From an uncultured Mesonia sp. (GTDB lineage: Bacteria; Bacteroidota; Bacteroidia; Flavobacteriales; Flavobacteriaceae): a stretch of DNA of 64,000 nt. A program made the position numbers and the translations under genes. Positions 57,387 to 64,000 of the stretch are shown piece by piece. Numbering within the stretch: position 1 is the stretch's first letter; every line of letters starts with the position of its first letter. The stretch lies in NCBI GenBank assembly GCA_958296185.1, contig CATQIB010000001.1, positions 1-64,000 of the forward strand, in the 5' to 3' direction. Below the pieces are notes generated by a model. That model made no database searches and was not told the origin of the DNA. It saw only the letters and a program-made list of their open reading frames with translations.

Positions 57387-58587
57387 TATCAACAATTTCT
57401 AATTTGATCATGAATTCAGTACTATCTTCTATATCTCCGTAATTTAGTATACTTACTTTCTTTATCCAATCCATCTTTTCCAACTCATAAATCCAATAAG
57501 AAAAGCCCTCCCTTTCAGTTGTAGTACCAGAGATTGTTATGCTGTTATTAGTGAATTCTACAGGTTTTTCTTTTCTTATTCTTTTTTCTAGAGGTTGGTA
57601 GTCGAACTCTGTTAAAAGCACCGTAGGGGGCAAGGAATGGATAACCTCATTGAGAAAGAAGGAGCTAGCGGATGAAGAGCTATTCATAATGTTTTCTACG
57701 ATCAGTTGTTTCTTTTCCACTTCGGCATTTAGAACATTAATGCTGTTTTTAGTATCACTATTTATTTTAGAGGTTTCCTGTAATTCTTGCACAGCAGTAT
57801 AATTACTGTTAAAGAATATAAAGTTGATTAATAGCGAAATTAACAAGAAGGCAATCGCAAAATTGGAAAACAATTTAAAAAAGCGTTCTTGCAAATATGC
57901 TTTTTGTAGCTTTTTATTGCTTTCTACAAGGTTAGTATATAAAGGTTCAAAATTCAACAGTAACGAAATGGAAGCAAGAAAAGACAAGAGGTGATGATTG
58001 GAAACAGACAATCCTTTGAAACCGTAGTTTTCCTTTATATCCCCTAAATTTTTTCTTTTGATATTTTTTATACTGTTGCCCTCTATACTTATAACAGAGT
58101 TAGAAGTTTTAAATGTTTTATTTTCTGAAAATAGGTGGAGGTGTTGCGCTAAAAAGTTGCTCAAGTTCACTTCCACAACTGGATATTTTAAAGCAGTAAA
58201 CTTATTTACTATTTTTTCTAACTGAATTTTCCTGCAAAGAAAAATGTGTACATTAGAACCGTTGGAATTGATTTGATAAAAAAACTCTGCGATATTAATG
58301 TTCGGAAAAGCAATATTGATTAAGGTCTCTTCCTCTTTTTGGTTACTTTCAATGTATTTATAGAGGACATCTTTAGTGTTTATGACAAGCGATATAGCTC
58401 TATTTTTAGGAACATATTCTGGTAAAGAATCTATACTATCCGTTTGAAAGGTTTTATCGATATCTACCTCATCTTTGGCTTTCTTTATAACAGTCCCGTT
58501 CCATGCAAAACCATCGGAAGATTCCAAAAGCTCAATCCCATAGACGGTGTTCCCATAATATAGATATGTTTTTAAACTCTCGAGCAT
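57379..58587 (-). CDS. PilM/PilN (GspL)-like fusion
   Basis: 402 residues. Cytoplasmic N-terminal half (about 1-215) resembles the actin-like PilM/GspL fold, a membrane helix lies near 238-258 (FAIAFLLISLLINFIFF), a coiled coil follows, and the C-terminus has the PilN pattern LPPTVLLTEFDYQPLE and ITISGTTTEREGFSYWIYEL. It links the cytoplasmic ATPase with the periplasmic platform. Overlaps the secretin stop/start by one base. Confidence 0.75.
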   Translation of the reverse strand: MLESLKTYLYYGNTVYGIELLESSDGFAWNGTVIKKAKDEVDIDKTFQTDSIDSLPEYVPKNRAISLVINTKDVLYKYIESNQKEEETLINIAFPNINIAEFFYQINSNGSNVHIFLCRKIQLEKIVNKFTALKYPVVEVNLSNFLAQHLHLFSENKTFKTSNSVISIEGNSIKNIKRKNLGDIKENYGFKGLSVSNHHLLSFLASISLLLNFEPLYTNLVESNKKLQKAYLQERFFKLFSNFAIAFLLISLLINFIFFNSNYTAVQELQETSKINSDTKNSINVLNAEVEKKQLIVENIMNSSSSASSFFLNEVIHSLPPTVLLTEFDYQPLEKRIRKEKPVEFTNNSITISGTTTEREGFSYWIYELEKMDWIKKVSILNYGDIEDSTEFMIKLEIVDND

Positions 58588-60734
58588 TAATAAATAATTG
58601 TGGGTTTGATCAATACGGTCAATTTTGATTTGGAATCCTCCCTTCTTCTGGAGCTAAATAACCATTTTATGATCGGAATTCTTGAAAGCAATGGAACACC
58701 TGTGCCAGAATCATCTTTTACCTGTTCTTCCAATCCTCCAAGCACTACAATATCCTGATCTTCTACCCTGATGATGGAGCTAAATTCCCTAGAATTAATA
58801 TTGGGAGGAGCATTTTCTTCTATCCTACTACCAAAATCGGATTGAATAACAAAGATATCCAAGGTTACCTGTCCGTCACCAGAAACCAAAGGTTTGATGG
58901 TCAGACCCAATTCTGCGTCAATGGGAACATAGTTGGTTATTTCAGAAGTTTGAGGGTTATCCGTACCATAGATGTTTCTTTGGGTAACCGCATAATAGGA
59001 AGTCTGTCCATTGGAGAAAGTAGCCCGATGTCCATTTAGAGTAGATAGTTTTGGGGTAGACCTGATTTTCAGGTTGCCATTTGCCTCCATTGCTTTAATA
59101 GTAGCATAAAAATTAGGCACTACTTTTCCGAGATTGAAAGAACCAAAACCATCAAAACCACCAATAACTTTATTAATGGTCTTTGAACTCAAGGTCATAT
59201 TGGTGGAAGGAAATATAGACCCTTGGGTTACTACAGGCTCATCACCTATACCCCAACTCACACCAGTTTCCACGGTAGCACTTCTTCTTACTTCTATGAT
59301 CATAACTTCTATAAGTACAACAGGTACGGGTTTGTCGATCTTTGCAATAAATGTTTTAAACCTTTTTATTTTCTCGCTTGTGCCGTTGACATAGAAACTG
59401 TTCATCTCAAAATCAATTTTGATGTCAAGCCCTTCTTTTATTTCATCTGGTAGTATACTAATCAGTGCCTCTGCCTTGGAATTATAATTACCAAAACTAT
59501 TATTTTGAGGCGTAGCTACTTGTTCCCTATGCCTATTGGAGTAATTATCAAATTGACCGGAATTCTGGTAATTATTGCCATAATTGTTGTAATTACCTGT
59601 TGGGATATTCCCCGCTCTTCGGTTGGACGTATTTCCTTTTCCAGAAGGATCCGCTAATAACTCTACGGAACGATGCTGTAGGTGAACTATCTCGACCTCC
59701 CGAACGCTTAATTGATCTTTAGTCCCAAAGAAATACAGGTTGCCTTCTTTCTTATAAGTAAAAATGGTGTTATTTGAACCATTTCCCTGTGGGTTGGTTC
59801 CATTGCCACTGGAGATATTTCCTTGTACTTTGAATATTTCAGAAAGCAACTGGTCAAAATAAATGGTTTTCGCCTTTAAAGTAATAGTACCTGCTTGTGA
59901 GAGAGGGGAAGCCGTAAAAATATCAATTCCCAGTTCTTCTCCGATGTTGTAGACGATATCTTCAACAGGAGAAGAGGTGAAATCCACGCTTAATAACTTA
60001 GATTCAGAATCCAGGATCTCATAGTTAAAGCCTGCCCTTCTCTGCCTTTTGGAAACAGGGGTGTTGTTGTTGGAAGAGGAAGACGGCGAGTCGTCCTCAA
60101 ACAAGTAAAAATTATCCTCTGTTTTCTCCACAAAAAGATAATTGGCATATGCCAGTTTTTGCATCGCACTCTCAAAAGGAGTGTCCTTCATATATACCGT
60201 TAGCTTCTTGTTTTCGATACCTGGAGAAAAAACCAAGTTCTTTCCAGATTCGTTTATTATTTTTTTAAAAACCTCATACAACTTGTCATTATTTAGGTCT
60301 AGGGAGATAAGGTCTTCATTGGGACTATAGGAAATTGGTATAATTCTTTTTTCAGGTACAGGTTCTGGTTCGTAGTATTTCTTTACCGATAATATATTTC
60401 CTGTAAAATCAATCGTTAAGCTGTATTCCTTGCACAAAAAGACCAAAAGGTCTGCAACCGTGACATTGGAAAAATTGTTTACAATGTTAATTTGGTTGAG
60501 TTCGGGGGATACATTAATATTTAAGTTATGAATGTCAGAAATAGCCAATAAGAAATTACTTAAATTGACATTTGTTACATTGATTTCCGTCTTTACATTC
60601 TCCGTCAAACCTGGCTCTTCAACCGCCAGAATAGTCAATTGATTTTTTATACGCTCAATCCTATTGGGTTCTTGAGCGTTTAAAAAAGAGCTATAAATTA
60701 AGAATAAAAGAGTATATAGGAGTTTCTTGGACAT
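58587..60734 (-). CDS. Secretin (GspD/PilQ-like)
   Basis: 715 residues. Signal peptide ending SFLNAQ. Three N-terminal STN-like modules (INVTNVNLSNFLLAISD, LDLNNDKLYEVFKKIIN and LSVDFTSSPVEDIVYNIG), an Asn/Gly-rich linker (about 355-410), an N3-type module and the C-terminal secretin domain about 465-715: PVPVVLIEVMIIEVRRSAT, QDIVVLGGLEEQVKDDSGTG and VPLLSRIPIIKWLF. Forms the outer-membrane pore for the prepilin system. Confidence 0.92.
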   Translation of the reverse strand: MSKKLLYTLLFLIYSSFLNAQEPNRIERIKNQLTILAVEEPGLTENVKTEINVTNVNLSNFLLAISDIHNLNINVSPELNQINIVNNFSNVTVADLLVFLCKEYSLTIDFTGNILSVKKYYEPEPVPEKRIIPISYSPNEDLISLDLNNDKLYEVFKKIINESGKNLVFSPGIENKKLTVYMKDTPFESAMQKLAYANYLFVEKTEDNFYLFEDDSPSSSSNNNTPVSKRQRRAGFNYEILDSESKLLSVDFTSSPVEDIVYNIGEELGIDIFTASPLSQAGTITLKAKTIYFDQLLSEIFKVQGNISSGNGTNPQGNGSNNTIFTYKKEGNLYFFGTKDQLSVREVEIVHLQHRSVELLADPSGKGNTSNRRAGNIPTGNYNNYGNNYQNSGQFDNYSNRHREQVATPQNNSFGNYNSKAEALISILPDEIKEGLDIKIDFEMNSFYVNGTSEKIKRFKTFIAKIDKPVPVVLIEVMIIEVRRSATVETGVSWGIGDEPVVTQGSIFPSTNMTLSSKTINKVIGGFDGFGSFNLGKVVPNFYATIKAMEANGNLKIRSTPKLSTLNGHRATFSNGQTSYYAVTQRNIYGTDNPQTSEITNYVPIDAELGLTIKPLVSGDGQVTLDIFVIQSDFGSRIEENAPPNINSREFSSIIRVEDQDIVVLGGLEEQVKDDSGTGVPLLSRIPIIKWLFSSRRREDSKSKLTVLIKPTIIY

Positions 60735-60744
60735 TGGTGTATAA

Positions 60745-62148
60745 TTAATCGGTTAAAAGCGAATATACTTCTTCTATAGAAGTCGTTCCAAATCGTATTA
60801 AATGGATGGCATTGCTTTTTAAGGTTTCTATATTATTCTTTTGTAAATAACCATCAATGGATAACTCATTGTCTTTGATGTAAGGTATTAATCCCTTTGT
60901 AATGGGTATGATCTCATAAACGGCTTTCCTCCCCTTATACCCCGTATAATAACAACTACTACAACCAATAGCTTTAAAATGTGTGTTTAAATTTTTAGGG
61001 ATGGAAAAGTTCTTTGGGAACAGATTGGAGGAAATCACATCTTCTTTTTTACATTCATCACAGAGCTTCCTTACCAAACGCTGTGCAATACTGACATTAA
61101 GCGTACTTGCAATTAAAAAGGGAGGGATACCCATATCGATCAATCTGGAAATGGTTGCCCACGCAGAATTGGTATGAATGGTGGACAGTACCAAATGTCC
61201 TGTAAGAGAAGCACGGATAGCCATTTGTGCGGTTTTTACATCCCTGATTTCACCGACCATAATGATATCCGGGTCTTGTCTTAAGAATGTTCGTAGTGCA
61301 CTGGCAAAATCTAGACCTATGTTTTCTTTTAATTGTACTTGATTTACTCCTTCTAATGTATACTCAATGGGATCTTCGATAGTCAAAATATTGGAAGTTT
61401 CATCGTTTAAAACTTTAAGCGTGGCATAGAGGGTAGTGGTTTTTCCAGAGCCAGTAGGTCCAGAAATTAGCACAATACCATTGGGGTTTTTAATGCTCTC
61501 TTTGTAGGTTTTAAGCTCCCTTGTATTAAAGCCTAAATCTTCAAGGTTTAAATGATTGGTTTCCTTACTTAAGATTCTCAATACTATTTTTTCACCATAA
61601 AGCGTTGGAAGGGAAGAGACCCTGATGTCAAATTCTTCTGTTTGGGATTTAAAGGTAATCCTTCCATCTTGCGGAAGCCGCTTCTCTGAGATATCCAGAC
61701 CAGCCTTAATTTTAACTTTGTTAATGATTATTGGGTATTCTTCAAAAGAAATGGAATAATACTCTTTTAATTTTCCATCCAACCGAAAACGGACTCTACA
61801 ACTTTCTTCATAGGGTTCAAAATGGATATCACTGCTACCAATATCTTTTGCGGTAAATAAAAGTTTTTCTAAAAAGTCATTACTATAATGAAAATCTCGA
61901 TTTTGGTAAGAGGATTCCCGATAGTTCTGCGATAGGTATTTCTGTAAGATTTCCTTTGTGGTCAATATTAAATCGACGGATAAGCCCAATAGGATTTCCA
62001 GCTCTTGCTTTAGATCTTCGGAATCATTTTCACTATAAAGCGTCAGAAGATCGTCCTTAAAGTCCACAGGTACAATGCGGTAATGATACGCCTGTTTACT
62101 GCTGATTTTTTGTAGTAAAGAAGTTGATATGTTGTGTTTCTCTTCCAA
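60745..62148 (-). CDS. GspE/PilB-type assembly ATPase
   Basis: 467 residues. N1E-like domain, then Walker A ISGPTGSGKTTTLYATLK (about 225), Asp box and Walker B DPDIIMVGEIRDVKTAQMA (about 288), His box LVLSTIHTNSA, and a four-Cys zinc motif (CDEC at about 362 and CSSC at about 392). Powers pseudopilus or pilus assembly. The secretin gene follows after a short gap. Confidence 0.92.
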   Translation of the reverse strand: MEEKHNISTSLLQKISSKQAYHYRIVPVDFKDDLLTLYSENDSEDLKQELEILLGLSVDLILTTKEILQKYLSQNYRESSYQNRDFHYSNDFLEKLLFTAKDIGSSDIHFEPYEESCRVRFRLDGKLKEYYSISFEEYPIIINKVKIKAGLDISEKRLPQDGRITFKSQTEEFDIRVSSLPTLYGEKIVLRILSKETNHLNLEDLGFNTRELKTYKESIKNPNGIVLISGPTGSGKTTTLYATLKVLNDETSNILTIEDPIEYTLEGVNQVQLKENIGLDFASALRTFLRQDPDIIMVGEIRDVKTAQMAIRASLTGHLVLSTIHTNSAWATISRLIDMGIPPFLIASTLNVSIAQRLVRKLCDECKKEDVISSNLFPKNFSIPKNLNTHFKAIGCSSCYYTGYKGRKAVYEIIPITKGLIPYIKDNELSIDGYLQKNNIETLKSNAIHLIRFGTTSIEEVYSLLTD

Positions 62149-62158
62149 ATAATTCTGG

Positions 62159-62641
62159 TTAAATTCTATAAAGTGAATCTACTACCCCCATCCAATAGGC
62201 AAGATAGGTAAATAGAAAAAACAAACTCATGTGACCTGCTAAGGGGACAGAAGACTGGGAGGCTTTATTTTTTAAAATTAAGTGTAATGATAAAGAAAAA
62301 ATCAACGACATCACAAATAATACAATAAAAGAAAATGAGCTAAAGGAAAATGTGATAGCAATAAAAAACAGGAGGTCCCCATAACCAAAAACATGGCTAA
62401 ATTTTTCTTTTAACTTTAATTTTATATAAAAAAAGGTTAGTATGAAAATAAATAAGACGAAAAAGACATTATAGATTAAGGTAAGTAAAAAAACTTCTTT
62501 CAATACTTCATTAAAATGCAGAACACCTGTAAGAATACCTACAATAGGAAATAGAAACCAATACACCTCCCTATCCTTAAAATCTTGAAAAAAAATATAA
62601 AGGAGAGAAGCGATAAGAATCAATTTAATAGCAATGATCAA
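62159..62641 (-). CDS. Prepilin peptidase (A24 type IV), short form
   Basis: 160 residues, about six membrane helices. First catalytic Asp in FFQDFKDREVYW and second in FGYGDLLFFIAIT, giving GxGD. The N-terminal methylase domain of large PilD proteins is missing, so it may cleave but not methylate. The start overlaps the prepilin stop by four bases. Confidence 0.85.
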   Translation of the reverse strand: MIIAIKLILIASLLYIFFQDFKDREVYWFLFPIVGILTGVLHFNEVLKEVFLLTLIYNVFFVLFIFILTFFYIKLKLKEKFSHVFGYGDLLFFIAITFSFSSFSFIVLFVMSLIFSLSLHLILKNKASQSSVPLAGHMSLFFLFTYLAYWMGVVDSLYRI

Positions 62642-63039
62642 TCTTTTACGATTTGTTTTGGGTTTCCGTTTTCATCGATTTCCCAGATGTTAAAAACTCC
62701 ATCTCCATCAAAATCTGTAACAGCCGTAGCTCTTGCTTTAAAAGTATTATTGTTTGCTTGAATAATATCATAACTGTAATTAGCAGCCCCACCATCTTTC
62801 ACGGTTTTTGGAGCTTCAAAATCTAGTTCGCTTAAATCGGGCGAATATTTGGAGTACATATACATGTGAGTAGTCTGAGAATTATATAAATACTTTAACT
62901 GGGTCTGAGCTTCCACGCTCTTAGCTTTGCTGATCAAAGGCATTAAGTTAGGCAGCGCTAAGAGTAACAATATCCCGATTATCGCTAAAACGATCAAGAT
63001 TTCTTGCAGGTTAAACGAAGGTATTTTTTTCATGCTCAT
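62638..63039 (-). CDS. Prepilin-like (GspG-type) major pseudopilin
   Basis: 133 residues. Prepilin N-terminus: a short basic leader, then SFNLQEILIVLAIIGILLL. Glu5 after Phe1 is present, but the residue at -1 is Ser where Gly is normal. The C-terminus has DFDGDGVFNIWEIDENGNP, an acidic loop like the calcium site of GspG. ATG at 63039 or 63033. First gene of the six-gene operon with a likely promoter just upstream. Confidence 0.85.
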   Translation of the reverse strand: MSMKKIPSFNLQEILIVLAIIGILLLLALPNLMPLISKAKSVEAQTQLKYLYNSQTTHMYMYSKYSPDLSELDFEAPKTVKDGGAANYSYDIIQANNNTFKARATAVTDFDGDGVFNIWEIDENGNPKQIVKD

Positions 63040-63055
63040 TTCATTAATTATTCTG

Positions 63056-63063
63056 CAAATGTA
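63056..63063 (-). promoter_or_regulatory. -7 box of the pilus-like operon
   Basis: TACATTTG on the minus strand (63063-63056), 17 bases before the prepilin start; a TTG further up is at 26 bp spacing, outside the usual range. Confidence 0.4.
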
Positions 63064-63195
63064 AAAATTTTCTTAAAATTTATTTGTAGCAAATGTTAAA
63101 TATAGCTTTATTTGCGCTCTGCAAAATTATGTTGGTGGTTAAAATTCCTTTAAATTAACTAATGATCCAATTTAATTGTAAAAAAAATTTTATAA

Positions 63196-64000
63196 AATGA
63201 AAAGAATTAAGCTTTTTTATGTTTTCTCACTTGTATCACTCATTGCTAACTCTCAAGACGCATTTACCAAATACGATAATTTACATCAAAACTATTTCTT
63301 GGCACCAGAGGTTAAATCTTTTTTGCAGACAAACTTAACCTCTAATGATATGGTATCTGGTAAAATAGGTCTTACACTACCATTGTATGAAATAAGATCT
63401 GGAAGATTGAGGTACCCAATACAGTTAAGTTATAATTCTGGGGGTGTTAATGTTAATCAAGAATCCTCCGAGGTAGGGCTAAATTGGAGTATTTCTAAGT
63501 CAGTTATTATAAGAAAAATTATGGACGGACATGATTTTGACAATAAGGGCTCTCAGTTTCTTGATCCTGTAGGAGGAGGTTTTTCTGTAAATAGTACCGA
63601 ACATGATGATGATTGGAATTGGAGTAGAAAAAAAATGGGTTACTTGCTTAAAACCAAACTCAATTTCTTAGCAGATCCAGATATATCAAATGTAGATGAC
63701 TTGCCTGACATTTTTACCTTTTTAAGTGCGGATGGCTATAATACTAAATTTTATTTAAAAAATTATAATACTATTGTAGAAATGACAGAAAAAGAATCTT
63801 TGTTCACGTTTGATACAATTAAAAAGTTTTATAATAATCCTGAATACGCATCCAATTCTTTTTATCCTGAATTCCCGATGCGCGATATAAAGAAAGTAGT
63901 TATTAAAGGTAATAATGGAATTGAATACACTTTTGAGCATTTTGATGTTTCAATAACGAGAACAGAATACCTTGGAGGGTCATATTATCAACTCGCTGAT
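63196..64000 (+). CDS. RHS/YD-repeat-type secreted protein, N-terminal part (runs off the window)
   Basis: The frame opens at ATG 63196 and stays open to the last base (268 codons). Signal peptide ending IANSQ (about 20). Then a SpvB/TcdB-like start of large Bacteroidota RHS proteins: MVSGKIGLTLPLYEIRSGRL, YPIQLSYNSGGVNV, VGLNWSISKSVI and DLPDIFTFLSADGYNTKFYL. The repeats and toxin end would lie outside the window. Divergent from the pilus-like operon; a link is possible but unproven. Confidence 0.85.

Overview
The window is AT-rich, densely packed chromosomal DNA from a member of the Bacteroidota, almost certainly the family Flavobacteriaceae. The evidence is lineage-typical: gldE/gldD gliding genes next to mutY and ssb, a type B type IX secretion (T9SS) sorting domain, DUF4270, DUF4301 and DUF4199 proteins, an atpD-atpC pair cut off from the rest of the ATP synthase operon, a TPP riboswitch in front of a TonB-dependent receptor, and many promoters of the Bacteroidota type (TTG, about 19-21 bp, TAnnTTTG). 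I saw no rRNA, tRNA, CRISPR array, integrase or insertion sequence.

Layout. 1-3.5 kb: a large surface-protein gene broken by a frameshift and running off the left edge, then xth and an OmpA-family lipoprotein. 3.5-8.3 kb (minus): a panC-panD-flippase-pseudo-esterase-radA run. 8.4-14.5 kb (plus): a GT5-like half protein, a DUF4270 lipoprotein, glmS, atpD, atpC. 14.8-16 kb (minus): two DUF2975 membrane proteins and an XRE regulator. 16.1-21.9 kb: a complete mrpABCDEFG Na+/H+ antiporter operon. 22-25.6 kb: a possible leader RNA, a JmjC-like cupin protein, recX, RNase E/G, a 30-residue ribosomal-type basic protein and HU. 25.7-30.2 kb: mutY, ssb, gldE, gldD and a DMT transporter. 30.2-33.7 kb: a pair of M16 peptidases. 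33.8-35.8 kb: DUF4199, L21 with an extra C-terminal helical module, L27 and a DUF3332 lipoprotein. 35.9-41.7 kb: ahcY, a phosphopantetheinyl transferase, a GGGP/HepGP synthase, pnuC, a NadR-like kinase, DUF4301 and an ArfB-like GGQ protein. 42.3-46.1 kb: an NtrC-type regulator facing a hybrid histidine kinase with receiver and Hpt domains. 46.2-48.8 kb: a TPP riboswitch with terminator and a frameshifted TonB receptor. 48.8-50.7 kb: a degenerate Rieske-like lipoprotein, greA with a leader terminator, and purine nucleoside phosphorylase. 51-55.1 kb: a 1354-residue T9SS-secreted repeat protein.

55.1-64 kb looks like an accessory region. It starts with about 0.6 kb of decayed sequence containing small broken reading frames, then a 58-residue membrane peptide and an unrecognised lipoprotein. 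Next comes a six-gene minus-strand type II secretion/type IV pilus-like operon: prepilin, prepilin peptidase, GspE/PilB ATPase, secretin, PilM/PilN-like and PilO-like proteins. Divergent from it is the start of a large RHS/YD-repeat-type protein that leaves the window. No GspF/PilC platform protein is present here, and the prepilin has Ser instead of Gly at the predicted -1 position. This atypical pilus/secretion operon with its neighbours is the best candidate for a poorly described system.

Two large surface-protein genes, at the left edge and the TPP-controlled receptor, each carry a one-base shift that one extra A in an A-run would repair. That pattern suggests sequencing errors or recent mutations, and read-level checking would separate them.
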